DNA from: Promethearchaeota archaeon
GTDB taxonomy: Archaea > Asgardarchaeota > Lokiarchaeia > Sigynarchaeales > SOKP01
DNA length: 31,026 nt
Assembly (NCBI GenBank): GCA_019057975.1
Contig: JAHLWJ010000012.1
Location: 1-31,026, forward strand
Direction of reading: 5' to 3'
Of this stretch, positions 14,947-23,957 are shown one piece after another (within the stretch, counting starts at the first letter, position 1; each line of letters opens with the position of its first letter). A program made the position numbers and the translations under genes. Below the pieces are notes generated by a model that saw only the letters and a program-made list of their open reading frames with translations, was not told the origin of the DNA and searched no databases.

Positions 14947-16218
14947 ATGACTAATATCGAGCCTGTGGGGATAGAGTTTTTATCTCAATTTAATGAAAGT
15001 GCTTGTACTTTATGTGGAGATTGTTTTAGCAAATGTCCAGTAATGAGTCTATCTAAAGATGAATCAATTGAAGAAATAAAAAGACTGATTAAAGGAGAGA
15101 AAACCAACAAAGTTTTAACTGAATGTCAAAGTTGCTTTTCATGTAATTTTTATTGCCCTGAAAATGCCCATCCTACAAGTTTGATTTTACAAAGATGGAA
15201 TGAGCAATATAAAAATGAAGGATTGAGGAAAAGAGGAAAATATTATATGAATCTTTATCCCCATTATCCAAATTTTCGATCTTATGTTATGGAGCATCTT
15301 CCGAATGATACAAAAAAATTGATAAAAGAATGGGCATCCTTGAAACCGTTAAAAGGTGACACATTAACTTATCCCGGGTGTAATATTATTACATTTGCAG
15401 AATTAACTCAAACAAGTATTTTCAAAGACTTGGATATAAGAGGGCGCTTGGAACATTGCTGTGGAGAGACATTATTTCGTACAGGATATCGAGATGAATT
15501 ATTTCAGGTAGCAAAAAGATTAGATAAATGGTTTAAAACCTTGAATCCAAAGAAATTGTTAGTCTTATGTACAGCAGGAACGAATGTGTTCAAAAATGTG
15601 CTTCCTCAATACGGTCTTACGTACAAGTTTGATGAGATTAAATCATATATTCAATATATTTGGGAAAAAATTGAGAGTGGTCAAATAGAAATAAAAAACA
15701 AACTAAACATGTCTGTAACAATCCAAGATTCATGTTATGCTAAAATGTTTGGTGAAGAATATATGGATTTACCGAGGAAAATCCTTAATGCAATTGGGGT
15801 TAAAATTGTAGAAGTTGATGCATGCAGAGAAAACATGCGATGCTGTGGAATAGGTGCGGGTTTCTCTGTGGATTCTTCTTACCAGCCATTTAAAATAAGA
15901 TCAGCAGCTCTTAGGAATTTTAAAGAATTTAGGAAATCTAAAGCTGAAGCAGTATGTGTTTATTGTGCTGGATGCTTAGCAACATTTACTGCAAATAAAA
16001 AATTATATCCAAGAAAACTAAAAGTATATCACATAATTGAATTATTGCAACTATCAATCGGGGAAAAACCTTCTCTTACAAATAAAGCAAAGAAAAAACG
16101 CGCGAAACATTTTTTCTGGGGCACGATTTGGAAGCAAGTACCAAAAATATTTTCTAAAAAGACTTTTAAAATAGCTGAAATCCCTGAGGATCCACCAATA
16201 TATGGAGATGCATGGTAA
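14947..16218 (+). CDS. HdrD/GlpC-like iron-sulfur oxidoreductase subunit, complete copy
   Basis: This 423-residue protein has two N-terminal [4Fe-4S] motifs (C20, C23, C26, C30 and C60, C63, C66, C70). Two cysteine-rich CCG-type domains follow. In the first, C145 (YPGC), C171-C172 (HCCG) and C208 are present. In the second, C263, C299-C300 (RCCG), C340 and C343 form the complete set that in HdrB/HdrD binds an unusual [4Fe-4S] cluster at the disulfide-reducing site. The architecture is that of HdrD, GlpC and related (Fe-S)-binding reductases. No transmembrane helix or flavin domain is fused. It overlaps the next gene, a paralog, so the two are probably translated together as a complex. The electron donor and the substrate are unknown. 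Confidence 0.88.
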   Translation: MTNIEPVGIEFLSQFNESACTLCGDCFSKCPVMSLSKDESIEEIKRLIKGEKTNKVLTECQSCFSCNFYCPENAHPTSLILQRWNEQYKNEGLRKRGKYYMNLYPHYPNFRSYVMEHLPNDTKKLIKEWASLKPLKGDTLTYPGCNIITFAELTQTSIFKDLDIRGRLEHCCGETLFRTGYRDELFQVAKRLDKWFKTLNPKKLLVLCTAGTNVFKNVLPQYGLTYKFDEIKSYIQYIWEKIESGQIEIKNKLNMSVTIQDSCYAKMFGEEYMDLPRKILNAIGVKIVEVDACRENMRCCGIGAGFSVDSSYQPFKIRSAALRNFKEFRKSKAEAVCVYCAGCLATFTANKKLYPRKLKVYHIIELLQLSIGEKPSLTNKAKKKRAKHFFWGTIWKQVPKIFSKKTFKIAEIPEDPPIYGDAW

Positions 16219-17582
16219 AGATGAATAAAGGCAAAAGAATCTCTGCTTTTAATGAAGAGTTGTGTGATCTATGTGGACAATGTCTTCATCTATGTCCTGT
16301 TTTACAATTACCCTTAGAAGAATCAAAAAAGGAAATTAAAAGATTAATTGAAGGAAAAGAATCTAAATATGTACTTTCTAAATGCAATACGTGCTTATCA
16401 TGTAATTTATACTGTCCTCAATCTGCTAATCCTTATCAGTTAATTCTTGAGAGATGGAATGATGAATATAAGAAGCGAGGTGCTCCTCCATTATATAAAT
16501 TCGTTTGTCCAACAGAAACACCAAACATTTGGCAATTACTGAATATATTTTTATCTAATCAAGAACGGAAGTGGATTTTTGATTGGATGAGTTATACACC
16601 TAAACCAGAAGATACAATCTTGATAATTGGAAATTACACACATATATTTCCATTTATACTAGGTGGTAGTAAAATATTAGATTTTTTTAAACCGATTGAT
16701 CTAATTGATCAATGGGAAGGCGGTGCGTATTTATACCAAGGGGGATATCTAGATGTTGTTCAGAAAATTGCTGATAAATGCAAAACTGATTTTGATAAAT
16801 GGGATGTCAAAAACATTGCTCATATAGTAGACGCTGTTCAATACATCTTTTCAGAAGTACATCCTAAGGAAATGGGAGTTAACCATAATCGAGATTTTAT
16901 TAACTTTAATGATTGGATGTTAAATAGTTTAAAATCTGGAGAACTACCGATTACAAATAAATTAAACTTTAGTGTAACTATTCACGACAACTGTTATTCT
17001 AAAGCTTTAAGTGGAATATATTGGGACGCACCAAGAAAAATCTTGGAAATGTGCGGTTGTGAAATTAAGGAAATGAAACATATTAAAAAAGATTCTCTCT
17101 GCTGTGGTTTTGGAGCAGGAGCTTCTTGGGTAAGAAGTAGTTCAATTCCATTTGATCTTATTTCAGAAGGACGTAAAAAATTTAAAGAAGCTGAAGAGAC
17201 AAGAGCAAAAGCGTTAATCTCTTATTGCAGTGGCTGTATATATTTATTATGGGCTACTCGGGAACTTATGGGCAGTAAAATTGATTTATATCATATTATC
17301 GAGATTGTGAGAATGGCCATGGGAGAACAATTACATTACCCAGAACTTCATATAAGAAGAGCTTGGGATATAATTGCGATTATAACCTATCAATTAATAA
17401 TTTCAATATTTCAAAACAATTTTTTCATTAAACGGATTAGTTATGATAAAAATAAGAGTACATTCAAACCAAAGCATCATTCTTTATTGAAACTAATCAG
17501 AACATTATTTAGGAGCGAGATTATCAGAAAGATTTTTAGAAAATTGTTTCTATTACAAATGATGATATTAAAAACAAGATAG
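16212..17582 (+). CDS. HdrD-like iron-sulfur protein with a degenerate first CCG domain
   Basis: This 456-residue paralog of the upstream gene has an ATG overlapping that gene's stop by seven bases; a second in-frame ATG lies nine bases later. The two [4Fe-4S] motifs are intact (C18, C21, C24, C28 and C58, C61, C64, C68). The first CCG domain has lost its cysteines: where the paralog has YPGC this one has IIGNY, and HCCG has become QWEGG. The second CCG domain is complete (C261, C297-C298, C339, C342). After about residue 370 it has a hydrophobic stretch and then a basic tail rich in Lys, Arg and Phe, possibly a membrane-surface anchor. The pair suggests a heterodimer with one full and one partial subunit. 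Confidence 0.87.
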   Translation: MVKMNKGKRISAFNEELCDLCGQCLHLCPVLQLPLEESKKEIKRLIEGKESKYVLSKCNTCLSCNLYCPQSANPYQLILERWNDEYKKRGAPPLYKFVCPTETPNIWQLLNIFLSNQERKWIFDWMSYTPKPEDTILIIGNYTHIFPFILGGSKILDFFKPIDLIDQWEGGAYLYQGGYLDVVQKIADKCKTDFDKWDVKNIAHIVDAVQYIFSEVHPKEMGVNHNRDFINFNDWMLNSLKSGELPITNKLNFSVTIHDNCYSKALSGIYWDAPRKILEMCGCEIKEMKHIKKDSLCCGFGAGASWVRSSSIPFDLISEGRKKFKEAEETRAKALISYCSGCIYLLWATRELMGSKIDLYHIIEIVRMAMGEQLHYPELHIRRAWDIIAIITYQLIISIFQNNFFIKRISYDKNKSTFKPKHHSLLKLIRTLFRSEIIRKIFRKLFLLQMMILKTR

Positions 17583-17632
17583 AGTGTATTCATTAAAAAT
17601 GAAAAGAAATAAAAAATCAGTAGTTATTAGAT

Positions 17633-18145
17633 TTATAACTTTTTTATTACCGATTGAGCAAAATTTTTAGCATTCTTTAGATCTTCTTCATTTGGTCTTC
17701 CTTTAAGCCATTGTTGATGTTTTTCAGCTTCTATTCGTTTATCTTCTGGCAATCTTTCCATCATAGATTTACGCATTGCTTCGGGTATGCCAATATTATC
17801 ACCACAGCAATCAAACTCATCTATTATTTGTGATGATTCACCAATTTTGCTTTTTACTACTTTAAAGCCATCTTGATAAGGTTCTTTACTTGCGTGAGTA
17901 TTGAAAAATATGAATTTTGGGGGTAATTCTTGAGCTGCAGCTACTAAATCTGAGAGTGCTTTATTTACTCTGCTTGCATAAATACCAGATCCTAAAAAGA
18001 CCAAGTCAAAATTTTTCAAATCTGAAGGATCTACTTCTTTGATAGGCTTTAAATCTACATCTTCACCCTGACATCCTTCATAAATGCTTTGTGCAACTTT
18101 TTCTGTATTTCCATTTTGTGAGAAATATGTTATTAAAATTTTCAA
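17633..18145 (-). CDS. Flavodoxin
   Basis: This FMN-binding electron carrier of about 170 residues begins LKILITYFSQNGNTEKVA. The phosphate-binding loop is the TYFSQNGNT segment, GSGIYASRVN is the second FMN-contact region, and FFNTHASKEPYQDGF is the third. I prefer the TTG start at 18145 because GGTGA lies five bases upstream at 18151-18155; a longer frame would add four residues. It lies downstream of the HdrD-like pair, on the opposite strand and convergent. It may serve as one of their electron partners, but it could equally serve others. Confidence 0.88.
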   Translation of the reverse strand: MKILITYFSQNGNTEKVAQSIYEGCQGEDVDLKPIKEVDPSDLKNFDLVFLGSGIYASRVNKALSDLVAAAQELPPKFIFFNTHASKEPYQDGFKVVKSKIGESSQIIDEFDCCGDNIGIPEAMRKSMMERLPEDKRIEAEKHQQWLKGRPNEEDLKNAKNFAQSVIKKL

Positions 18146-18150
18146 AATAT

Positions 18151-18155
18151 TCACC
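18151..18155 (-). promoter_or_regulatory. Shine-Dalgarno (GGTGA) of the flavodoxin gene
   Basis: The minus strand reads GGTGA five bases before TTG at 18145. It is one of the clearest ribosome-binding sites here. It places the start inside the longer possible frame, giving the expected flavodoxin N-terminus. Confidence 0.6.
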
Positions 18156-18215
18156 AATTCTAATTAAAATTAATATTAGTATTTAGAGTAATGAGTATCT
18201 AATTTTTTAACATTT

Positions 18216-19124
18216 CTAATCTTCAATTTCTAAATTAAAAAACCTTATAGCATTCTCTACTGTTTTTTCACTAACTAATTTTTGGGATACATTATGAGAA
18301 TATGCTATAGCAGCAATAGAATATCTCACATTTGAAGGTACGTTTATAGGTCCTCGTTTATAAGGGTGTTGATAATAAGAATCTGTTTCTGTTACTATTG
18401 ATTCTAAAGGAGAATTTTTAGAAACTCTACGCCATCTATTAAAACCATAAGCGGAACTTGGAACAGAAATGATAAAACCCTGATTAGATAGAATTCTCCC
18501 ATAATCTTCCGGCCCCGAAAAACAATGCCACAAAACTTTCTGGGGTGAAATATTAAATTCTTTTAGAATATTAAGGACTTCCTTATTGACTCCATCTCTT
18601 TTATTAAACCTATGTTTAGGATTGTTCCTATCGAATTCATGTTCAGCTGCATTTCTAACATGTAAAACATATGGTTTATCAAAATCCTTAGTTAATTCTA
18701 TTATTTGTTTGAAAACATATATTTGCTTATTTCTTTTTTCTAGAGTCTTAGCATGATGAAAGTCTAGGCCTATTTCACCTATAGCTAGGAATTCTTCATT
18801 GTGATTCCTCACGTAATCAACCCACTTCTTCCATTCAGATTCATATTTATCTTTAGGAGAATATGTTACAGTCTGGGGTGCCCAACCACAAGTAAAACCA
18901 AAATTCTTGTAACCTTCCTTCATAAATGCTAATGTTAGATTAAGTGTATCTATATTTATAGTGCTTGCAATTAAATATTGCCCCCCCAATTTAAAATAAT
19001 TTAAAATTTGCTCTCGATCGGTTGGTAATTGGTCATTTCTAGGACGTGGAAATGGCATATGACAATGAACATCAATAAATTTTAAGTTGTCTTCTGGTTC
19101 TGGGATTAAAACCTTTTTTGGCAT
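18216..19124 (-). CDS. tatD: TatD-family metal-dependent hydrolase/nuclease
   Basis: This 302-residue TIM-barrel protein of the TatD group shows the expected metal and catalytic ligands in order: H20 and H22 (HCH), E117 (GEIGLD), H155 (LHVRNA), H200 (WHCFSG) and D248 (ETDSYY). TatD proteins are 3'-exonucleases or DNases active in DNA repair. The chain is somewhat longer than the usual 260 residues, with about 15 extra N-terminal residues and a longer insert between H155 and H200. ATG is followed by a basic N-terminus. It stands alone upstream of the flavodoxin on the same strand, with a 70-base gap. Activity is inferred from the complete ligand set. Confidence 0.93.
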   Translation of the reverse strand: MPKKVLIPEPEDNLKFIDVHCHMPFPRPRNDQLPTDREQILNYFKLGGQYLIASTINIDTLNLTLAFMKEGYKNFGFTCGWAPQTVTYSPKDKYESEWKKWVDYVRNHNEEFLAIGEIGLDFHHAKTLEKRNKQIYVFKQIIELTKDFDKPYVLHVRNAAEHEFDRNNPKHRFNKRDGVNKEVLNILKEFNISPQKVLWHCFSGPEDYGRILSNQGFIISVPSSAYGFNRWRRVSKNSPLESIVTETDSYYQHPYKRGPINVPSNVRYSIAAIAYSHNVSQKLVSEKTVENAIRFFNLEIED

Positions 19125-19292
19125 ATAAATCTCAATGGTTTTTCAAATAGTTTGATTATTTGAAATAATGCTAAAGATATAATTTTTATTTTTAGAAGTT
19201 ATAGGTTTATTAACATAGATTTCTAAAGTAAATTTCTATTCATAAATGGCTTTAGCTAATTCTTTAAATAAAATCCTTTATTAAAAAGTAAT

Positions 19293-19706
19293 ATGACCAA
19301 CCATTTAGATTCCAAACTTGAAGAGCTAGAATTAAAAAAGAAATCTTTGAAGCCAAAAATCGATGAAATTAATGTGAAAAGAGAAAAAGAAATCCAAGAT
19401 GTTAATAAAAAATATGATCACATGATTTTCGAGGTGAATTATGAAGTACAACAATTCGAAAACAATTTTTATAATGAATTGATAGAATCTTTTGGGGTTG
19501 TTGCTTCTAGGGAATTAGAAATAAAAAGAATTAATTCACTATATTCAGTCTCTGATCAATTTAAAGAATATAGAGAGAACATTGCAAAATTTGAGATCTT
19601 TCCTAAAGAATTAATTCAAAAATTAGATAAAGTAATTAATGGCAGTCCAATCGAAGATATTTTATATATTCTTGACGATATTAAGAAGAAGTACTTAAAA
19701 AGCTAA
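19293..19706 (+). CDS. Small coiled-coil protein of unknown function
   Basis: This 137-residue protein has a lysine/glutamate-rich coiled coil over about residues 5-70, then a short helical region ending DDIKKKYLKS. No domain is recognised. There are no cysteines, no signal peptide and no membrane segment. It has no convincing Shine-Dalgarno site. It lies between a TatD gene and a very small ORF, and two more coiled-coil families occur within 6 kb. Heptad-like spacing and plausible codon use make it likely real; function unknown. Confidence 0.7.
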   Translation: MTNHLDSKLEELELKKKSLKPKIDEINVKREKEIQDVNKKYDHMIFEVNYEVQQFENNFYNELIESFGVVASRELEIKRINSLYSVSDQFKEYRENIAKFEIFPKELIQKLDKVINGSPIEDILYILDDIKKKYLKS

Positions 19707-19825
19707 ATTTTATAATTCTTATCTTTTGAAAAAACTTCAAATTTCAAAATTTCCCATTTAAAACAAATAAGATATTACATGGATATTACACAGATAAATA
19801 TGTTTCTTGGATGTCATGAAATATA

Positions 19826-19993
19826 ATGAATATAGAAGGTAACAACAGAATGGAACTTTTTGAAGAAGAAGTTGAGATTTATAATTCAAAATTAAGGCTC
19901 ATGTCTTGGCTTTATGATGAATTGAGACTTCATCCCGATATTTTAAAAGATAAAATCAATGAAAAAGGTCAAAAGTTACCCATTAATCTATAA
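19826..19993 (+). CDS. Small 55-residue hypothetical protein
   Basis: The frame reads MNIEGNNRMELFEEEVEIYN, then SKLRLMSWLYDELRLHPDIL and KDKINEKGQKLPINL. It is preceded by an in-frame stop close to the ATG. The acidic first half and the central amphipathic helix look like a real protein. It ends 20 bases before the convergent pyroglutamyl peptidase gene. An internal ATG (at the second Met) is an alternative start. I recognise no family. Confidence 0.5.
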   Translation: MNIEGNNRMELFEEEVEIYNSKLRLMSWLYDELRLHPDILKDKINEKGQKLPINL

Positions 19994-20013
19994 ATTTAAT
20001 TATAGTTATTCGA

Positions 20014-20565
20014 TTAGAGAATAGTATTTATAGTTCTAATGATCGTACTAATGATTTCTACACCTTTATTTAAATTCTCCTTATTGGGAATATGAATGAA
20101 TAAAACAGGATATTTTTTATTTGAGAGAGAAAGAGCCCAATAATAGATATAATTACATAAATACGTTCCTGCGAAGTTTGATAGTCTAATATCAATTCTC
20201 TCCTTTAATAATGAATATAGTTCTCTGACATTTAATATAGTTCGCAACCATAAGTGTAAATTATATCTAATAAATCCAATTTTGATGAGATTATCGATAT
20301 CCTTTCCAAACGTAAAATTCCAACCAAGGTTTTCTAAGTGATAATGTTTATTAGAATGTGTTCCTAATAGGATTACAATTTTTGGTTTTCTTGATAATTT
20401 ATTTAATATGTCTTGATAAAATCTAATACTAAATTTCCAACTAACCGGTAGTATTTCTTTTTTGATATTTATATCCAAGTCCACAATTTCAAAATTTTGA
20501 ACGATCGAACTACTAATATTTTCTTTATAATTATCGTATGGACCAAAACCTGTTAATAATATCAA
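20014..20565 (-). CDS. pcp: Pyroglutamyl peptidase I (peptidase family C15)
   Basis: This 183-residue enzyme removes N-terminal pyroglutamate from peptides. The start MILLTGFGPYDNY matches the family's TGFxPF opening. The catalytic triad is visible: E78 (HLENLGWNF), C137 (FAGTYLCNY) and H158 (FIHIP). It is shorter than the usual 200-220 residues, mainly because of trimmed loops. Divergence is high, for instance YDNYKEN replaces FGGEKxNPT. The catalytic set argues for activity. It is preceded on the same strand by a coiled-coil gene, with a long T-tract terminator between them, so it is probably transcribed alone. Confidence 0.85.
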   Translation of the reverse strand: MILLTGFGPYDNYKENISSSIVQNFEIVDLDINIKKEILPVSWKFSIRFYQDILNKLSRKPKIVILLGTHSNKHYHLENLGWNFTFGKDIDNLIKIGFIRYNLHLWLRTILNVRELYSLLKERIDIRLSNFAGTYLCNYIYYWALSLSNKKYPVLFIHIPNKENLNKGVEIISTIIRTINTIL

Positions 20566-20617
20566 TTAAAAAACCTTAGAACTCGATTAGTTTAAAAAAT
20601 ACCTTCTCTGGGATTAT

Positions 20618-20642
20618 AAAAAAAAAAAAATATTAAAAAAAA
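20618..20642 (-). terminator. T-tract terminator downstream of the coiled-coil gene
   Basis: Read on the minus strand, a run of eight T and then one of thirteen T follow the stop of the coiled-coil gene within 50 bases. Archaeal termination often uses such T-tracts without a hairpin. The tracts are exceptionally long for this window. Confidence 0.6.
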
Positions 20643-20664
20643 TAACAAGAAAGATGCTAGTGAT

Positions 20665-21099
20665 TTAATCTTCAGCCTGTTCAGCCAGTTTAGCTTCTTT
20701 GGCTTTTTCTTTTTCTAAAGCGAGTAATTGCTTTTGTAGAGATTTAATTTCCGTTTGAACTTCTTTAATTTGGGTCTTTTTCTCAGTTTCGATTTCTTTT
20801 AATTTCACATTAAGGGCTTTTTCTTTATCACTTTTTAGATTTGCAAGCATTTTATTGGTACTTTTAGCTGCCGCAATTTTCTCTTTCTTTTTTTGAGTCC
20901 ATTCTTCTGCTTTTTGAATAGCTTCATCTCGCAAACCTTCTTCTTCCTCTACTTTTACATTCGCTTCTTCAATTTTTGGATCAAATTCTTCTTCAATTTC
21001 TGCTTCTGCTGAAGCGTCTTTTTTTGAGGCATCTTCTTCAATTCGCGTAATTTCATCTTCCTTGGCGCTAATTTGGCCTCTTATATACTCTTCTGACAT
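20665..21099 (-). CDS. Charged coiled-coil protein of unknown function
   Basis: This 144-residue protein is almost entirely Glu, Lys and Ala. A continuous coiled coil appears to run from about residue 8 to 138, with an acidic first half and a more basic second half (TQIKEVQTEIKSLQKQLLAL). There are no cysteines, signal peptide or membrane segment. ATG start. It has no recognisable domain. It resembles structural linker or scaffold proteins in composition only, so I assign no function. Confidence 0.75.
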   Translation of the reverse strand: MSEEYIRGQISAKEDEITRIEEDASKKDASAEAEIEEEFDPKIEEANVKVEEEEGLRDEAIQKAEEWTQKKKEKIAAAKSTNKMLANLKSDKEKALNVKLKEIETEKKTQIKEVQTEIKSLQKQLLALEKEKAKEAKLAEQAED

Positions 21100-21229
21100 T
21101 TTATTTCATTTGATTATGATTAATTGAATTATAATATTTATTGATAATTTTGTTAGTAATCCAATTCTAATAAACTATTGGCTTGTTATTGTAAGAATAA
21201 GATAATTTGTTTTTTAAATCTTATATAAG

Positions 21230-21766
21230 TTAATATTTTTGTGAATCGTTGTCTTCTACTAGTATGAACTCCCATGCGCACCAATAAGTATCAGGATGAG
21301 GGTCTGGTGGACATGATATACAATTTGTTTTAATTCTAGGATCTATTGTTTGTGCAAAAAGCGAATATTCTTGTATACCAAGTAATTTGCAGGGGAAGTC
21401 TGGAAGCCCTCTACTTTTCCTAGCATACTGTACACGACAATTATTCATCCTAAACACACACCGGTTTTCAGATACTTCAACAAATTCTTGTATGTTAATA
21501 TTTGCATATACTCTATATTTTAGTGCCTGGATTAAAGCGGGAATTCCCCCATTTTCGGGAATTTTGAATCGATTCTTAATTCTTTTCGCTTCAATTATAG
21601 TAAATCTTTTCCATTGTTCTATATCAAGCTCAATAGCCTTGTCAAGGCCAAATTCTTTTTCAACTGCTTGAAACCAAGTACCATCGATAGCTAACCAATT
21701 TTTTGAAATATCTTCAATATAATCTAATAATTGCCCTTTAGTAAGTGGTTCTAAATCTTCTCTCAT
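21230..21766 (-). CDS. DUF6125-like hypothetical protein
   Basis: This 178-residue protein matches from memory the DUF6125 pattern: GTWFQAVEKEFGLDKAIELD near the N-terminus, FRMNNCRVQYARK, GLPDFPCK, then the strongly conserved TIDPRIKTNCISCPPDPHPD and WCAWEF. The cysteines in these motifs suggest metal binding. Related proteins are loosely associated with 2-amino-thiazoline-4-carboxylate hydrolase-like folds, but no function is established for the group. It is divergent from the aconitase gene at 21980, with a 213-base intergenic region that holds no further ORF. Confidence 0.75.
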   Translation of the reverse strand: MREDLEPLTKGQLLDYIEDISKNWLAIDGTWFQAVEKEFGLDKAIELDIEQWKRFTIIEAKRIKNRFKIPENGGIPALIQALKYRVYANINIQEFVEVSENRCVFRMNNCRVQYARKSRGLPDFPCKLLGIQEYSLFAQTIDPRIKTNCISCPPDPHPDTYWCAWEFILVEDNDSQKY

Positions 21767-21979
21767 GGTTTCAACTCTTATAATTTAACTTGATTGTAAA
21801 TATTTAAATTTATTATAGATTATATCTTTTTCTATAAGCTCTACAGAGCCTATTCTTTTGAATTTTATAAATTGCATAACTTTACCAAATATAATTTTTA
21901 ATTAAAAATTAAAGTAAAATTTATTTTCATTACTTTTTGTATCTACTTATATTCAATAACTTAATCGAATTTGATTAAA

Positions 21980-23905
21980 ATGGGAAAAACTTTAACCGAA
22001 AAAATTATAGAACAACATTTAATTGAAGGTAAACTAGAAAAAGGCACTGATATCGCAATAAAGATCGATCAAACATTGACTCAAGATGCAACAGGCACTA
22101 TGGCTTACTTACAATTTGAAGCTATTGGTATTGATCGTGTACGGACAGAATTATCTGTAAGCTATGTTGACCATAATACTTTACAAACAGATTTTAAGAA
22201 TCCAGATGATCATAGATACCTCCAAAGCATTGCTGCTAAATATGGGCTTTATTTTTCACGCCCAGGAAATGGAATATGTCATCAAGTTCATTTAGAAAGA
22301 TTCGCAAGGCCTGGAAAAACACTACTAGGGAGCGATAGTCATACTCCAACAGGAGGAGGGGTAGGATCAATTGCAATTGGAGCAGGAGGTCTTGATGTAG
22401 CTGCCGCTATGGCAGGTGAAGCTTTCCGACTAAAAATGCCAAAGGTTGTTAATGTGTATCTTACAGGCAAATTGCCTGACTACGTTTCAGCTAAAGACAT
22501 TATTCTAGAGGTTTTAAGAAGAATAGGTGTTAAAGGGGCAGTTAATAAAGTTTTAGAGTATACTGGGCCAGGAATAAAAACTTTGACCGTTCCAGAACGA
22601 GGGACAATTACAAATATGGGAACAGAAACTGGCGCAACTACTTCGATTTTTCCTTCTGACAACATCACTAAAGAATTTTTAGAAGCTCAAGAAAGAGGAG
22701 ATCAATGGGTGTTTTTAGTACCTGATGAAGATGCTAAATATGATGAAAGAATAGAGATAAAGTTAGATGATCTTGAACCTCTTGTTGCTGAACCTCATAG
22801 TCCTGGTAATGTAAAATCTGTGAAAGAAATTGAGGGATTAGTTGTTGATCAAGTGTGCATTGGATCCTGTACTAACTCCTCGTTGAGAGATTTAAAAGTA
22901 GTTGCTAATATTATGAAAGGAAAAACTATAAGTGAAAACACAGTTCTTACAGTTTCTCCAGGATCTCGGCAAGTAGTAGATCATATGATAAATTCAGGTG
23001 AGATGGCTTATTTAATCGAATCAGGTGCTAGAATATTAGAAAATGCATGTGGGCCTTGTATTGGTATGGGCCTTGCACCTAAAAGTGATGCTGTCACATT
23101 AAGAACATTTAATAGGAATTTTCTAGGTAGATCAGGAACTAGAAGTGCTCAAGCATATTTAGTAAGTCCTGAGACTGCTGCTGCCTCTGTTCTTACTGGA
23201 AAATTAACAGATCCGAGATCAATCGGAAAACCTCCTAAAATAGATATGCCAAAGAAGTTTATGGTAAATGATAATATGATAATTCCACCTTTACCTCCTG
23301 AAAAGGTTAAAGATATAAAAATCGTAAGGGGCCCTAATATCAAGCCACTACCTGAATTTAATCCTTTACCAAAAAAGTTAGAAGGAGAAGTTCTGTTAAA
23401 AGTTGAGGATGATATTACCACAGACCATATAATGCCGGCAGGAGCTAAGATACTTCCTTTAAGGAGCAATATTCCAGAAATAAGTAAGTTTGTTTTCATT
23501 GATGTAGATGAATCCTTTCATGATAGATCATTAGAAAGAAATGGGGGTTTTATCATTGGAGGGGAAAACTACGGTCAGGGTTCAAGTAGAGAACATGCCG
23601 CAATTGCTCCAAAATATTTAGGTCTTAAAGCAGTAATCGTTAAGTCTTTTGCTCGTATTCATTTAGCTAATCTCGTGAACTTTGGAATTGTTCCTTTAAT
23701 GTTCGCAAATAAGGATGATTATAACAAAATTGATCAGGGAGACAAATTTGAAATTGATTTAACAACATTAGAAACTGGAAAGTTAATACTGAAAAATCTA
23801 AGTAAAAGTATTGAAATTCCATTAACTCATTCTTTAAGCGAAATTGAGATTGAAGTTTTAAAGGCTGGTGGTAAATTACCTCATATTAAGCAAAAACATG
23901 CTTAA
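21980..23905 (+). CDS. Aconitate hydratase, Aquifex-type
   Basis: This 641-residue Fe-S hydro-lyase belongs to the shorter aconitase subfamily often called Aquifex-type. It interconverts citrate and isocitrate. The cluster cysteines lie in CIGSCTNSS and the ENACGPCIGMG motif; SDSHTPTGGG contributes to the active site. The swivel domain carries GGENYGQGSSREHAA near residue 525. I start at the ATG at 21980; an in-frame TTG nine bases upstream is less likely. It stands apart from the second aconitase, which is of the long AcnA type. A related substrate such as homoaconitate or a methylated aconitate cannot be excluded. Confidence 0.9.
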   Translation: MGKTLTEKIIEQHLIEGKLEKGTDIAIKIDQTLTQDATGTMAYLQFEAIGIDRVRTELSVSYVDHNTLQTDFKNPDDHRYLQSIAAKYGLYFSRPGNGICHQVHLERFARPGKTLLGSDSHTPTGGGVGSIAIGAGGLDVAAAMAGEAFRLKMPKVVNVYLTGKLPDYVSAKDIILEVLRRIGVKGAVNKVLEYTGPGIKTLTVPERGTITNMGTETGATTSIFPSDNITKEFLEAQERGDQWVFLVPDEDAKYDERIEIKLDDLEPLVAEPHSPGNVKSVKEIEGLVVDQVCIGSCTNSSLRDLKVVANIMKGKTISENTVLTVSPGSRQVVDHMINSGEMAYLIESGARILENACGPCIGMGLAPKSDAVTLRTFNRNFLGRSGTRSAQAYLVSPETAAASVLTGKLTDPRSIGKPPKIDMPKKFMVNDNMIIPPLPPEKVKDIKIVRGPNIKPLPEFNPLPKKLEGEVLLKVEDDITTDHIMPAGAKILPLRSNIPEISKFVFIDVDESFHDRSLERNGGFIIGGENYGQGSSREHAAIAPKYLGLKAVIVKSFARIHLANLVNFGIVPLMFANKDDYNKIDQGDKFEIDLTTLETGKLILKNLSKSIEIPLTHSLSEIEIEVLKAGGKLPHIKQKHA

Positions 23906-23918
23906 TAAATCAATAACC

Positions 23919-23927
23919 TTTTTTTTT
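23919..23927 (+). terminator. T-tract terminator after the Aquifex-type aconitase
   Basis: Nine consecutive T begin 14 bases after the aconitase stop codon. The next gene is convergent and ends at 23958, so termination here is expected. No stable hairpin precedes the tract, consistent with archaeal U-tract termination. Confidence 0.55.
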
Positions 23928-23957
23928 ATTTAATTGAGTTTTATGATTAATTCTTAT

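Noticed and set aside
23149..23499. A 116-residue minus-strand frame within the Aquifex-type aconitase
   Set aside because: It is antisense to strongly conserved aconitase sequence and has no recognisable features.
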